Shown here one piece after another: positions 1 to 10,118 of a stretch of DNA of 64,000 bases. The notes under the pieces were generated by a model. That model was not told the DNA's origin. It saw only the letters and a list, made by a program, of their open reading frames with translations, and ran no database searches. How positions within the stretch are numbered: the first letter of the stretch is position 1; each line of letters opens with the position of its first letter. This DNA comes from Roseiarcus sp963820775 (GTDB lineage Bacteria; Pseudomonadota; Alphaproteobacteria; Rhizobiales; Beijerinckiaceae), in contig CAWGBF010000009.1 of assembly GCA_963820775.1 (NCBI GenBank), positions 62,001-126,000 on the forward strand, given 5' to 3'. A program made the position numbers and the translations under genes.

Positions 1-203
1 TCGCGCCGGCCGACGAAGCGAGCTCCGGCGTCACGCTCGTTGCTTACGGCTGCGGCCCTGGCTTCACTCGTGGACCGTACGGTCACTGTCATCCGATGGG
101 CTATCTCCCGCCCCGGCCGGCTTACGGCTACCACCCCTACGCGCACCCTCATGCCTACGGCCGCCATTGCTGGTGGCGCGGTGGCGTGCGCGTCTGCAAC
201 TAA
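1..203 (+). CDS. GCG_CRPN-type small secreted protein, C-terminal part
   Basis: The reading frame is open from base 3 to the TAA at 201-203, giving 66 residues with the start outside the window. It reads ...YGCGPGFTRGPYGHCHPM..., then a Tyr/His/Pro-rich stretch, and ends RHCWWRGGVRVCN. The GCGPGF-x-RGPYG-x-C pattern is the hallmark of the short secreted GCG_CRPN family, common in Methylobacterium/Methylocystis-type Hyphomicrobiales. The function is unknown; the family has N-terminal signal peptides and Cys/His-rich tails, so an envelope or metal-related role is only a guess. An overlapping 90-residue ORF in another frame is a shadow. Confidence 0.75.
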   Translation, partial: APADEASSGVTLVAYGCGPGFTRGPYGHCHPMGYLPPRPAYGYHPYAHPHAYGRHCWWRGGVRVCN

Positions 204-262
204 GCGAACGCGAGGCGCTGGTCTTTCCTTAAGTCCAGCGCCTCACGCCCCGGCGCTTCTTC

Positions 263-874
263 TCAAGCCTCGGCGCTGGGCCTGGCCTTCAGGGTCTCGC
301 GCCAGCGGTTGAGATGGACGAGCTCGGGCGGGATCGCGATGCGCGCGGACTTGGCGAAGTCGAGCGCCACCAGCCCGGTGATGTCGGCGACGGTGAAGCG
401 GTCGCCGGCGATGAACGGCCGGTCGCTCAAGGTCTCATCGACAATCGCCATCGCATGAAGCGCCCTTGGCCGATTGGCCGCCGCCCAATCGGGAACCTGT
501 GGATTTTCCATTTCCGCCATGCGCGGATGGGTGTGGCGCAACACCTGCGCGATCGGCATGAGGAGGCGCAATTCGAGCTGGCGCTGCCACATCTCGATCA
601 TCGCCTGTTCGACCGGCGTTAAGCCAAACAGGTTCGGCTCCGGCCAAAGCGCCTCGATATACCGGCAGATGGCGATCGATTCGGCGATCCTCGTCCCGTC
701 GTCGAGCTCAAGGATCGGAATGGTCTGAAAGGGATTGAGGCCTGCGAATTCCGACGTCTTGTGCTCGAGCTTGCCGAGATCGACCTCGACGCGCGGAATC
801 GAGACGCCCTTTTCCGCGAGGAAAATGCGCACGCGGCGCGGGCTCGGCGCCAAATTCGAGTTGTAGAGCTTCAT
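263..874 (-). CDS. Glutathione S-transferase family protein
   Basis: The product is 203 residues. The N-terminal thioredoxin-like domain starts MKLYNSNLAPSPRRVRIFL and contains NPFQTIPILELDDG (cis-Pro loop) and RIAESIAICRYIE, the glutathione gamma-glutamyl contact motif. The C-terminal all-helical domain ends with DRFTVADITGLVALDF, the conserved N-capping and hydrophobic-staple region. Ser/Pro in SNLAPSP is the candidate catalytic N-terminal motif. The start at 874 is chosen because the upstream in-frame extension to 940 runs through a hairpin repeat and is not GST-like. Predicted cytosolic conjugation or peroxidase role; the substrate cannot be assigned. Confidence 0.9.
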   Translation of the reverse strand: MKLYNSNLAPSPRRVRIFLAEKGVSIPRVEVDLGKLEHKTSEFAGLNPFQTIPILELDDGTRIAESIAICRYIEALWPEPNLFGLTPVEQAMIEMWQRQLELRLLMPIAQVLRHTHPRMAEMENPQVPDWAAANRPRALHAMAIVDETLSDRPFIAGDRFTVADITGLVALDFAKSARIAIPPELVHLNRWRETLKARPSAEA

Positions 875-897
875 GCCGCTATCCTCGGCGCTTTCCC

Positions 898-960
898 CTT
901 CTCCCTCTGGGAGAAGGAGGTCGGTCACCCTCACCCTCACCCTCTCCCAGAGGGAGAGGG
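898..960. repeat. Paired hairpin intergenic repeat
   Basis: Two perfect stems occur in a row: CTTCTCCC/GGGAGAAG (898-905 with 909-916, 3-nt loop) and CCCTCTCCC/GGGAGAGGG (940-948 with 952-960, 3-nt loop), separated by a CCCTCA-type repeat. This resembles dispersed 'CCCTCTCCC' palindromes of Rhizobiales intergenic regions. It lies upstream of the GST start and may act as a dispersed repeat or RNA structure. There is no T tract. Confidence 0.6.
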
Positions 961-1047
961 GAGCGCTAACAACGTTAATAAAATTATCCTCAACAGTCTC
1001 TCAATTCCAAGCCATTGCGTCAGGGGCTCGTTAATCAATTGAGCCGC

Positions 1048-2658
1048 ATGATCGACGCGGGTAAGTGCGTTGCGTGTCGGGCGGCTATGCGGGTTGTCGG
1101 GGCGGATCTAGGCGGCGGCGGGAGTGGCGGCAAGGCCGATTCCGAGGCCGCCGCGCGCCGGCGCAAGATGACCATCCAGCTCAGAGAGGCGCGGCGGTCC
1201 CTCTCCGAGCCCGATGCGATCCCCAGCCATTCGAGCGCGATGGTGCGCCTGTTCGCCGAGATCAACCGCAGCGCCACGCCGATGCTGGGGATCATCGCGC
1301 TCGGCGTCTGCGCGACGTCGTTGGCCTGGCTCGACGCAGGCCCGCTCGCGACCTGGATCGCCTTCATCGCCTGCGCGATTCTGACCGGCTATTCGCTGCC
1401 GATCGCCTTTCTCGACTCGAGCGACCAGGACAAGACGGCCGGGGTCTGGCGGCGCAAGTTCATCCTTTCTACGGCGCTCAGCGGTTCGGCTTGGGCCTAT
1501 CTCATCGTCACGCTGCTCGAAAAGAGCGACCCGAACGCGCAGGCGTTCGCCATTATCGTGATGCTCCTCGTCTCGACCGTGATGTCGCTGCTGGCGGCGG
1601 CTATTCCCGCGGCGTTCGTCGCCGGCATGCTGCCGATGATCATAGGCGTAGTTCTCTTTTACGCCCCCCGTCTGCACGGGGCGGCGCTGCCGACGGCGGC
1701 GCTGTCGATCGGCGTCATCGGCTATTTCCTCGTCGTCGCGCGGCGCCTGCACGCCGCCGCGTCGCAGAACATGTCGTTTCAGGCGGAAAAGGACTCGCTG
1801 ATCGCCGAACTCGAGCAGGCCAAGCTCAATTCGGACGAGGCGCGCCGCCGCGCCGAAGGCGCCAATCTGGCCAAGTCGCGCTTTCTGGCCACGATGAGCC
1901 ATGAGCTGCGCACGCCGCTCAACGCGGTGCTTGGGTTCTCCGAAGTGATGAAGGGCGAATTGTTCGGCCCGCACGCGGTGCCGGCTTATAAGGAATATTC
2001 GAGCGACATCCACGCCAGCGGCCAGCACCTTCTCATGCTCATCAACGAAATTCTCGACCTGTCGCGGGTGGAAGCGGGGCGGTACGAACTGAGGGAGGAG
2101 CCGGTTTCGCTCACCGGGGTGGTCGAGGAATGTCTTCGTCTCCTGTGGATGCGGATCGAGCGGCGTCATCTCGTCATCACCGAAGCCATGGAGGACGGAT
2201 TGCCGCGCATCTGGGCGGACGAGCGCGCGGTGCGTCAGGTGACCCTCAATCTGCTCACCAACGCCATCAAGTTCACCCCCCAAGGCGGCTCGATCACCAT
2301 CAAGGTCGGCTGGACCAGGAGCGGCGGACAATATCTTTCGATCCACGACACCGGGCCCGGCATTCCTCCCGACGAGATCCCGATCGTGCTCTCCTCTTTC
2401 GGCCGCGGCGCGCTGGCGCAGAAGAATGCGGAAGAGGGGACGGGCCTGGGGCTCCCGATCGTCAAGGGACTGGTCGAGCTGCATGGCGGGGAGTTCCGCC
2501 TCAATTCGACGCTGCGCGTTGGCACCGAAGTGATCGTCATCTTCCCGCCCGAACGGGTGATGGACACCTTGCCGGCGCTCGATCCCGAGCCCGCGCCCGA
2601 GGCGCCGGAGCGGCGCCGGCGGCGGATGCGCCGCCGCCAGCGTGCGCACGCGGCCTAA
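1048..2658 (+). CDS. Membrane sensor histidine kinase (PleC-like)
   Basis: About 536 residues. Five or six hydrophobic segments occupy roughly residues 70-240 (for example MLGIIALGVCATSLAWL and FAIIVMLLVSTVMSLLAAA). A short coiled linker rich in Glu/Arg follows, then HisKA with the phospho-acceptor His in ATMSHELRTPLNAVLGFSEV. The HATPase_c domain has N box NLLTNAIKFTP, G1 DTGPGIP, and G2 GTGLGLPIVKGLVELHGG. Autophosphorylation and transfer to an unlinked response regulator is expected, since no receiver gene is adjacent. There is no periplasmic sensor domain, so sensing is probably through the membrane bundle. The start is uncertain: in-frame TTG at 1015, ATG at 1048, 1087 or 1168; none has a strong ribosome binding site. 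The C-terminus is very Arg-rich. Confidence 0.9.
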   Translation: MIDAGKCVACRAAMRVVGADLGGGGSGGKADSEAAARRRKMTIQLREARRSLSEPDAIPSHSSAMVRLFAEINRSATPMLGIIALGVCATSLAWLDAGPLATWIAFIACAILTGYSLPIAFLDSSDQDKTAGVWRRKFILSTALSGSAWAYLIVTLLEKSDPNAQAFAIIVMLLVSTVMSLLAAAIPAAFVAGMLPMIIGVVLFYAPRLHGAALPTAALSIGVIGYFLVVARRLHAAASQNMSFQAEKDSLIAELEQAKLNSDEARRRAEGANLAKSRFLATMSHELRTPLNAVLGFSEVMKGELFGPHAVPAYKEYSSDIHASGQHLLMLINEILDLSRVEAGRYELREEPVSLTGVVEECLRLLWMRIERRHLVITEAMEDGLPRIWADERAVRQVTLNLLTNAIKFTPQGGSITIKVGWTRSGGQYLSIHDTGPGIPPDEIPIVLSSFGRGALAQKNAEEGTGLGLPIVKGLVELHGGEFRLNSTLRVGTEVIVIFPPERVMDTLPALDPEPAPEAPERRRRRMRRRQRAHAA

Positions 2659-2791
2659 GGTCCCGGAAGATCGTAGGCGCGATCGCCCGCCAGCGCCCGC
2701 CAGGGCCAAAACCAATCAGCTTGCGCGGTTTCGATAGAGAGGCGCGGCAGGTCTTTCCTGTGCTATCTGACAGGCAGGTGGGTGTTAAGTC

Positions 2792-3804
2792 TTGACGGAA
2801 ACGCGAAAGCTCGCTGCGATCCTGGTCGCCGACGTTGTCGGCTATAGCCGGCTTGCCGGCGCGGACGAGGATCAAACCCTGTCGCGCCTTCGGGCGTTGC
2901 GCCGCGACCTCATCGACCCAAAAATCGCGGGCCGCCATGGCCGCGTCGTCAAGCGCACCGGCGACGGGTTCATCATCGAGTTTCGCAGCGTCGTCGACGC
3001 GGCGCGCTGCGCGATCGAACTGCAGAACGGCATGGTCGAGCGCGACGCCGGCGTGCCGGAAGATCGCCGCATCGAGTTCCGCATCGACGTCCATCTCGGC
3101 GACGTGGTCGAGGAGGCCGACGGGGACCTGATGGGCGACGGCGTCAACATCGCTGCGCGTCTTGAAGGCATCGCCAAGCCCGGCGCGATTTGCCTTTCCG
3201 AACAAGCCTATTGGCAGGTCAAGGGTCGGCTCGATCTCCTGGTGATCGACCTCCGGTCCGACCCAGCTCAAGAACATTGCCGAGCCGATCCGGGTCTATT
3301 CGCTCGAAGTCGGCAAGCGGGCCAGGCGAAGCCCGCGCTCGCCACGGCGCCGGAACAATCTTCCCCACCGCGCCTCTCGATCGTCGTTTTGCCGTTCGCC
3401 AATATCGGAGGCGGCGCCGAGCAGGAGCCGTTCGTCGATGGGGGTCACCGAGAGCCTCACGACCGACCTTTCGCGCATAAGAGGCGCAGTCGTGATCGCC
3501 CGCAATACGGCGTTCACCTACAAAGACAAGCCCATCGAACGTGAAGCGGATCGGAGACGAGCTGAACGTTCGCTATGCGCTTGAGGGCAGCGTTCAGCCC
3601 GGCGGAAACCGCATGCGCGTCAATGTGGAGCTGATCGACGCCGAAACGGGCAATCATCTCTGGGCCGAGCGATTCGACAAGCCGCTCACCGATCTCTTCG
3701 ACATGCAGGACGAGATCGTCGCGCGCCTGGCGAACGCGCCGGACGCCCAGCTCGCCGCGGCTGAGGCGCGACGCGCGGAACAGGCGCCGAACCCGGACTT
3801 TACG
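2792..3804 (+). pseudogene. Decayed class III adenylate cyclase (CHD plus TolB/TPR-type)
   Basis: It begins at a TTG. The first 150 residues are a clear cyclase homology domain: ILVADVVGYSRL (first metal Asp), KRTGDGFIIEF (second metal Asp), GDGVNIAARLEGIAKPG. The expected continuation 'PTQLKNIAEPIRVYSLEVG' lies in a second frame, IVVLPFANIGGG is back in the first, and VTESLTTDLSRIRG, VKRIGDELNVRYALEGSV and LFDMQDEIVARLA need further shifts near 3255, 3310, 3437 and 3540. The TPR half is missing: homology stops at about 3804 after EARRAEQAPNPD. Unlike other broken genes here, several shifts plus a lost 3' end make genuine decay likely. It would have made cAMP. Confidence 0.8.
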
Positions 3805-4283
3805 GCCCGCTCACGAGGCTCTGAGATTTCACTCCCAACAGCTAATGCTGGAAGACAAACATTTTATCGCGAAATGGTGAAGTCGATGATATATAATTTC
3901 CCGATCGGCGGTGAAACTCGCCCTTGGGATCCCGCCGGAAAGGAGACGGAAGCGACAACCGCATGTGACATTTGAGGCGCAGTGCGAGATGGGGAAAGAC
4001 TTTTTATTTGGATTCGTTGTAACCCAGCGGGAGCAGGAGCGTTCCATGGGAGCCGACGGCCATTAAAAAGCTTGCGAGTACATCATCGCGCACGGTCGCA
4101 GCTGGCCGGCTCGCTTGCAGGAGCATTCGAGCTGCCGCTTGATGTTGCTATGAACCCGCAGCATATCCCCTCACGCACTCCGGCTGCGCGCCACTGTCGG
4201 GCAAGCGCCGGGACTGGATCGTGTCTCACGGTCGTCTTCCGCACATGAAACGCATACGTCGGCCGTAACGCGGGAATAAATAT
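3805..4283. other. Non-coding stretch, no gene seen
   Basis: Short ORFs on both strands lack family motifs and ribosome binding sites. Composition is more AT-rich than its neighbours at 3840-4080, which fits a rearrangement scar where the cyclase gene lost its 3' end. Confidence 0.4.
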
Positions 4284-4302
4284 CGCTGCGCCTCGCGCAG
4301 CG
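4284..4302 (-). terminator. Hairpin terminator after polysaccharide-type gene
   Basis: A perfect 8-bp stem CGCTGCGC/GCGCAGCG with a 3-nt loop, followed on the minus strand by an AT-rich run (ATATTTATT). It lies about 70 bases beyond the minus-strand stop at 4375. Confidence 0.55.
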
Positions 4303-4374
4303 TTAATACGGAAACGCGGCGCCACAGTCGCTCAGACGCCCTGCGCTTCCGCGAAGCTCTGCGCATCTTCGGCG

Positions 4375-6358
4375 TCACGCGCTCGGCGGCGCTTTGAATT
4401 GGGACCGGTCGACTGGGACAAGTTCGCTCGCGGGGTCGTGATTTGGAGCGTCGAAGCATGTTTCCCGCGCATACCAGACAAGTTCCCGCCGAGTGAGCGC
4501 GTCGAATTCCGCGGGATCCTTGCAACGTTCGATTCGAGCGACAATTTCCGCCACCTTCCCGATCGGCGCAAAAGCCGGATCGATGGCCGTGTAGTCCTCG
4601 ACTGGGACTTCGCGAACAATCATGCAGGGAATCCCCCGGCCCAAGCCCTCAAGCAAGGCGGTCGAGCCGTAGGACACTGTTATGTAGATCATGTTCGGCT
4701 CGTCGAGCTGCAGAGAATTGCGGTTTGTCTCTTCAAAAGCGATCGAGGGCCCAAGGACGCCTCGGAGCCACTCGCTCGATTCCCAATTTGGTTTGAAAAG
4801 TGCGCGGACTTGAGGAGCCAAATCCGTGAGCGCTTTAAAAAGCCGACGATAGCTGTCCTCATGCCCGCGCCTGTCGACAAACGGCATCCGCCGTAACACG
4901 TGGACGCTCGCGAAAACGACGACGGTCAAAGGCGCTCCCGGCGTTGAGGGTCGCGGCGCACTGCAGGGCTGCAGGATCAGATTGGACTGAACGGCGCACG
5001 GCGTGCCGGGCAGGCGAGCAGACCAAACGCGCGCGGACGAGTTTGTCGTGCAGCGCACGGCCGCGACGTCGCGCTTTTCGTACATGAGCGGATGGCCGGC
5101 GTTCGATGAGTGCGGCCACAAGAATACGTTGCCGCCTCGCGCCCGCACTGCATGCGCAATCAGCGCGGACTCAAAGAAAAGATGATCGCAGACGTAGGCC
5201 TCATTCAGTTCAAATTGGTTCGCGAGGTCAAAGGCGCGCTGCGCGGCGTCCCTGGTGGTCGCCGCCATTAGGCCGACGAACTGGTCGTCCAAGCGCAATC
5301 CCGCGTCTCTCGGCGAGTAGATAAAGATGCGCTCCTTCTTCGGCCCAATGCGATGCGCATGGCAGGTCAAAACAATCTCAGGTAGCGGAGCATCGTCGAC
5401 AATGAGTGTGACATCCGGCGTCGCCCGAGTGAAAACTGACCCGACTTTCAGCCCGCGCGGGTGCTGGGATAGGAGATGTTCGTAGCCTCTGACGCCGGCC
5501 AACGCCAATGCCGCGCCGCGCGAGCCCGTGGGCGCGGACGCGCGCCGGGCCACAAATGCTCATGGAGCCTAAACCGAAGCGTCACAGTCTGAGTCGACGG
5601 CTCGTCGGCGGCGGCCACAGGATCGGTAAGCCAAAGCAATGACTTCGCCCCAAGGCGCCGCAATGCGGCGTTCAGATAGAAGGGCTCCAGATCGTTTTCA
5701 GCCCAATAGGACAGGCATCGGAAATCGGTCGAACTTACTGGAATGAGGATCAATTCGCCTTGTGCGAGGCGGGCGAGATGGCGGGCGAGGCGCCGCGCGG
5801 GAATGAGGGAGCAAACCTCGGTCCATACCGAAAAAAACCAGGCCTTTTCAATCGAGCTCTGGTCCAGCTCCAAATGGCCAGCCGCCTGACGCGCTAGGCG
5901 CCTTGCGATACGTTTCGCCAAGGAGAGACTAAAACGCGACCCCCATCCCGGCTTGATCGCGCCGAGCAGGTTTGGCGCCGCCGCGTAGTGACGAGCGAGC
6001 GTTTCGCGGTCTAAAATCAACTCTGCGCGAGTTAGTTTTCTAGGGTTGTAGGTTGGAGGAAAGGAGATGACGTCGAAGGATTGATCATATCGCGGGCGAC
6101 CGAAGCCGGATTTCGATTTCCGGGTCGACCGCCTGAGAAAAGCAAAAATCGCCTGCCTCTCATTCTTCGCGGGGAGCCATGAACGCAACCAACGCTCAAA
6201 ATTCGTGTGCTTTCCCAATTCGCAAGGCTCCCGCGGGACGGTAGGATGACATTCAATTTACGTTTCGCGCCCTGGTTGCGCGCGCGATAGGTTATGTAAC
6301 GCAGGACTGTGGGACAAAATCCAGCCGGCAGAAGTACGACTGTGTAGACGCGATTCAT
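4375..6358 (-). CDS. Surface-polysaccharide / glycosyltransferase-like protein, frameshifted
   Basis: Two minus-strand ORFs overlap by about 100 bases (5448-6218 and 4375-5553). The upstream ORF turns into an Arg-rich shadow after LRFRLHEHLWPG, where the second (GTG at 5553) takes over, so a single protein split by a shift near 5540 is likelier than two genes. The N-terminus may extend to an ATG at 6358 (MNRVYTVVLLPAGF) through another shift near 6220. The C-terminal part has ITVSYGSTALLEGLGRGIPC followed by a helical tail, the shape of the C-terminal half of GT-B-like or capsule proteins (S-S-T-A-L-E-E-A-x-x-x-G-x-P). FLWPHSSNAGHPL is a second recognisable patch. Exact function unknown. The next gene encodes a methyltransferase, which fits glycan modification. 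Confidence 0.5.
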
Positions 6359-6601
6359 GCCTGAGACTGAAATTGTGATCAACCGGCCTAAGGATCGGGC
6401 CGCCGCATCCGCCATGCGTCCTGTGCAAGCTGTCCGCTAACCAAAACGACGGTCCAGGGCGCGCAGCATCCGCGGACGCGAAGAGAGGCGCCCAGGCCGA
6501 CTTCGCCGGGGATGGGCAATGTCAATTCTATTCGCCCTGGCCACCCAATGCTATGTGAAGCCGCCACTATCCATGTTGGCGAGCCGAGGTAAGAGGGCAC
6601 G

Positions 6602-7279
6602 ATGGTTTTCAGCGCTTACGAGGACTCGGCTGAAGTCCGGCGCGCGGTGAAGGAGCGACGCCAGCGCGAACTCATTGGCGGGATGTGGGATGAGATCGGA
6701 CGACTCCAGTTTGAGTACATGTTGGAAAATGGGCTTGAACGAGGCTCGCGACTGATCGACGTCGGCTGTGGCTGTTTCCGAGGCGGCGTCCATTTCGTCT
6801 CTTATCTTGATGAAGGCAGGTATTTCGGCCTCGACTCAAATTTAGCGCTTCTTGAAGCGGGCTATGATGTCGAGCTCCAGGCCCTCGACCTGCGCGGCAA
6901 ACTGCCCAAACGAAATCTGGTATGCGATGATGAGTTTAATTTCGATCTGTTTGACTCCGAATTCGACTTCGCCATTGCGCAGTCTTTATTCACTCATCTG
7001 CCATTGAACCATATTCGGCTCTGTCTTAGCCGGCTCGCCGGGAAAATGCGCACGGGTGGACGTTTTTTCGCGACCTTCTTCATTGTCGACGAATCCCACC
7101 CCTATGGCGAACCCTCTGTTCACGCAGGCGGGGTGACCAGTTTTGACGCGAAAGATCCGTTCCACTACCGGCCGAGCGACCTTTCCTACCTGTGTAGGGA
7201 TTTGCCATGGCGATCCGTGCTGCGCGGGCGCTGGAACCATCCCCGAGACCAGCAGATGGTCGAGTTTGTGCGCCTCTGA
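6602..7279 (+). CDS. Class I SAM-dependent methyltransferase
   Basis: 225 residues. The Rossmann-like SAM fold is shown by motif I LIDVGCGCFRGGVHFVSYL (residues about 50-68), the acidic end of strand 2 in YFGLDSN, and FDFAIAQSLFTHLPLNHI (motif IV region). C-terminal GGRFFATFFIVDE is the usual post-motif strand. The substrate is not evident; the SLFTHLP motif is typical of small-molecule or glycan methyltransferases. It is transcribed divergently from the polysaccharide-type gene. AGAGGGCACG just before the ATG gives a weak Shine-Dalgarno. Confidence 0.85.
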   Translation: MVFSAYEDSAEVRRAVKERRQRELIGGMWDEIGRLQFEYMLENGLERGSRLIDVGCGCFRGGVHFVSYLDEGRYFGLDSNLALLEAGYDVELQALDLRGKLPKRNLVCDDEFNFDLFDSEFDFAIAQSLFTHLPLNHIRLCLSRLAGKMRTGGRFFATFFIVDESHPYGEPSVHAGGVTSFDAKDPFHYRPSDLSYLCRDLPWRSVLRGRWNHPRDQQMVEFVRL

Positions 7280-7630
7280 CCCCGTCTCGGCGGTCTTCAA
7301 GACCGGCCACACCTTCGATGCTAATCGGCGAGAGGCCTGCGCCCAGGACATAGACCAATACAAATTTGTCCAAGCCAAAATAAATAAAACGGCTTGGAAA
7401 TCCTTGGATTCGTTTGGTTTTATTCGTCCGAATCGGGGCTTTTCAACGGGTTACGGCGAATCCAATAAATTGTGTTCTGCCCCGCATCCTGCCGGGTAGA
7501 TATGCGCTGGCGTCTTGGCGCCCCCCCATCGCTCATGATGCGCGATGACCTCATTTATTGGACAGCCATTGTACCCGCCATTCCGGCGTCGGGCAAGAAA
7601 TTGTCGAAATTGTGTCGGTAGCAGACGATA
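7280..7630. other. Intergenic, no gene seen
   Basis: The stretch between the methyltransferase stop and the left end of the ISNCY element has no ORF with recognisable motifs. It is AT-rich around 7360-7440. It may hold the methyltransferase terminator, but no clear stem with a T tract was found. Confidence 0.4.
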
Positions 7631-8986
7631 TGTCCGGTTTAGGTAGCGCACGATCTGTCCGGTAGGTCCGGCCCTTTTGGAGGGGTTGGATGCGCCGGAC
7701 GGAGGCCCTTCAGGGGGTGCGCATGGCGGTGTTTTTGAATCTTCTCAGCCGTTGGGAATCGGCGGAGCTCAATCAGGAGGAGGCGGCGGGAGTTGCTCGG
7801 GGTGAGCGAGCGGACGTTCCGGCGCTGGACGCGGCGTTATGAAGAGGAGGGCGAGGCCGGGCTCGCCGACCGGCGGCTCGGCAAGGCGTCGGGCAAGCGG
7901 GTCCCGAGCGACTGGGCGGAGGAAGTGGAGCGGCTTTATCGCGAGCGCTATCAGGGCTTCACGGTCAAGCACTTCCACGAGCATCTCATCAAGGACCACG
8001 GCTTCGGCTGGAGCTACACCTGGACGAAGCTGCATCTGCAGTGGACGGGCGTCGTGCCGAAGGCGCCGCGCAAGGGGGCGCACCGCAGGAAGCGCGAGCG
8101 GCGGCCCTTGCCGGGGATGATGCTGCATCAAGACGGCTCGCGCCATGAATGGCTCGAGGGCCAGGCTGCGCTCGATCTGATTGTGACCATGGATGACGCG
8201 ACCGGGGCGATCTACTCGGCCTTTCTGGTCGAGGAGGAGGGCACGGCCTCGACCTTCCGGGCGCTGAAGGAGGTCTTTTCGCAGCACGGCTTGCCGATGA
8301 GCCTCTACACCGACCGTGGCTCGCATTATTTCCGCACCACCAAGGCCGGCGAGATCGACCGCGGCTCACCGACCCAGGTCGGAAGGGCGCTCGCGCAACT
8401 GGGCGTCGAGCACATCGGCGCTTTCTCGCCGCAGGCAAGAGGCCGATCGGAGCGGACGTTCGGCACGCTGCAGGATCGTCTGGTCAAGGAGCTCAAGCTC
8501 GCCGGGATCGCGACGGTTGAGGCGGCCAACGCCTTCGCGACCGCTATCTGCCGCAGCACAACGCGCGCTTTGCGGTCGAGCCGGCCGGCGAGGGCTCGGC
8601 CTTCACGCCGATCCCGGGCGTCGATCTCGACGAGATCCTGTGCGTTCAGGAGGAGCGCCAGGTCGGCAGCGACAATTGCGTGTCCTACCGCACGCTCAAG
8701 CTGCAGATCCCGGAAAGCCCGATGCGCCCGCATTTCGTCAAGGCGCGGGTCAAGGTCCATGTCTATCCCGACGGCTCGCACGCCCTCTTCCACGGGCCAC
8801 GATGCATCGGCCGCTACGACGAGAATGGGAGGCTCAAGGACGCCGCTTATGTTCAACGCGCCGCTTAAATCCGCTCGGCGGCGCAACGCTGTGGACGGCA
8901 AGGACAAGCCTCAGGCTTGCCCTCCCCGCCCACAGCAGAACAAAACCAGAAGAAGCGGACAAATCACGTGCTACCAAAACCGGACA
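7631..8986. mobile_element. ISNCY-family insertion sequence, degenerate
   Basis: Imperfect 31-bp terminal inverted repeats at 7631-7661 and 8956-8986 match at 26 of 31 positions; both begin TGTCCGGTTT. They bracket a single broken transposase gene. Length 1356 bp. No target-site duplication is obvious beside the repeats. Confidence 0.8.
7690..8868 (+). pseudogene. ISNCY-family transposase, two frameshifts
   Basis: Starts MRRTEALQGVRMAVFLNLLS at 7690. A GGG at 7788-7790 carries one extra G that shifts ...NQEEAA out of frame from LLGVSERTFRRWTRRYEEEG, the helix-turn-helix. The DDE core follows: MLHQDGSRHEWL, DLIVTMDDATGAIYSAF, LYTDRGSHYF and GRSERTFGTLQDRLV. Near 8530 a second shift (bases lost after AANAF) moves the end into another frame, which reads RYLPQHNARFAVEPAGEG and on to AAYVQRAA at 8868. 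As written no intact transposase is made, so the element could move only if supplied in trans. Confidence 0.85.
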
Positions 8987-9260
8987 AGTTAATTCGCTAT
9001 CGACAAAGATTGTCGTCCGAGCCGTTCTCTTTCGACCGTCTCAATCCAAAAGCAACTCGCGTCTTATGACTTTTCGCGGCTGCGACGAGAGCCGGTCAAC
9101 GAAGCCGAGGGCGCCCTCGAGCCTGTCGGCAGCCGTTCGGTTGAATTTGCTTAATTTCCCTGTTGCCAGGAGTGTCTTCCGCAACGTACGCTGCCTGCGC
9201 CGGCGGCGGGCGAATGGTGCTCCGTCGAGCTTCAATGTTGCCTAGCTATTGGAGGGGACA

Positions 9261-10118
9261 TTGCCCATCATTATCAACGGGAACTCATCGCCGCGCTTCG
9301 CCTCCACTGCATTAGCCTTCGGGTTGTCGGCGGCGTTAGCCCAGACGGCGCAAGCCGCAGAACTCAAACTGACTCTGTCGGGGGTGTTCAACGGGACCAC
9401 CGCTGGCATTACGGAGACGCTCACCCCCACGGGTGGCGGCGCCAATCTGCTGACGACGCCGAATGAAGCGTTCACGATGACTGGGATTTTCGATAGCTCC
9501 AGTCCGAATCTGATTGCGGGCTTGCCCTTCCCAGTGAACGCGGGATGGGTGGATTTCGCGCCGCTGTCAGTGACGCTGACGGTTGGCGGGACAACCTATA
9601 GCGTCGCTACCTATGATCCCTCGATTCCCATGACCGGGGGGCCTGGGCTCACGGTTGCGATCTTCGACACAACGACAATCTTCGCTCCTCCTCCCCCTCC
9701 TCTGCATTATGCCGCCGGTTTCATCCAGAATCCGGTGGCTGATGGGGCGGGTATCGTCGGCGACTTCCTAACAGCCGCCCCCCCGTACACGGCGTCGAGC
9801 ATCGTCCCCACGACCTACTCGGATTATTTCGGCGCCGGCTTCGGACCCGGCGTTTGTATGGGCGGTCCCGGTTCGGGTATCGATTGCTCGACGACTCCCA
9901 TCCCTCTCGACGGCGGCGCCTTTCAGCTGACCTTGGGTGGGATCTCGGGGTACGACCTGGAAAATCCGGCAAACGGCATGCCGATCGACCCCGATAGGCC
10001 TCGCCCGAACTACGCGAACGGCAATTTCTTCTCGGCCTCGCTAACGGCGGTCCCGGAGCCCTCGACCTGGGCGTTATTGCTGGCCGGGTTCGCGGGGCTT
10101 GCCGTGGCCGGGAGTTGA
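9261..10118 (+). CDS. PEPxxWA-CTERM sorted extracellular protein
   Basis: About 285 residues. The TTG at 9261 is chosen because GGAGGGG lies directly upstream. The N-terminal signal peptide runs to a TAQAA cleavage site. The body is a Gly/Thr/Pro-rich secreted beta-type domain without catalytic motifs. The C-terminus reads VPEPSTWALLLAGFAGLAVAG, the PEPxxWA-CTERM motif plus transmembrane stretch used by the exosortase/EpsH sorting system. The usual basic tail is missing because of a TGA, but ATRRAARLTV follows in frame after it, so the tail was probably lost by a point change or error. No exosortase gene is in this window. Two Cys residues occur (GVCMGG, GIDCSTT). Confidence 0.85.
   Translation: MPIIINGNSSPRFASTALAFGLSAALAQTAQAAELKLTLSGVFNGTTAGITETLTPTGGGANLLTTPNEAFTMTGIFDSSSPNLIAGLPFPVNAGWVDFAPLSVTLTVGGTTYSVATYDPSIPMTGGPGLTVAIFDTTTIFAPPPPPLHYAAGFIQNPVADGAGIVGDFLTAAPPYTASSIVPTTYSDYFGAGFGPGVCMGGPGSGIDCSTTPIPLDGGAFQLTLGGISGYDLENPANGMPIDPDRPRPNYANGNFFSASLTAVPEPSTWALLLAGFAGLAVAGS

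Noticed and set aside
1108..2715. 535-residue minus-strand ORF opposite the histidine kinase
   Set aside because: Arg/His-rich composition and no motifs; it mirrors the high-GC kinase gene.
5106..5324. Short plus-strand ORFs opposite the polysaccharide-type gene
   Set aside because: No ribosome binding site or motifs; reverse of a longer conserved-looking frame.
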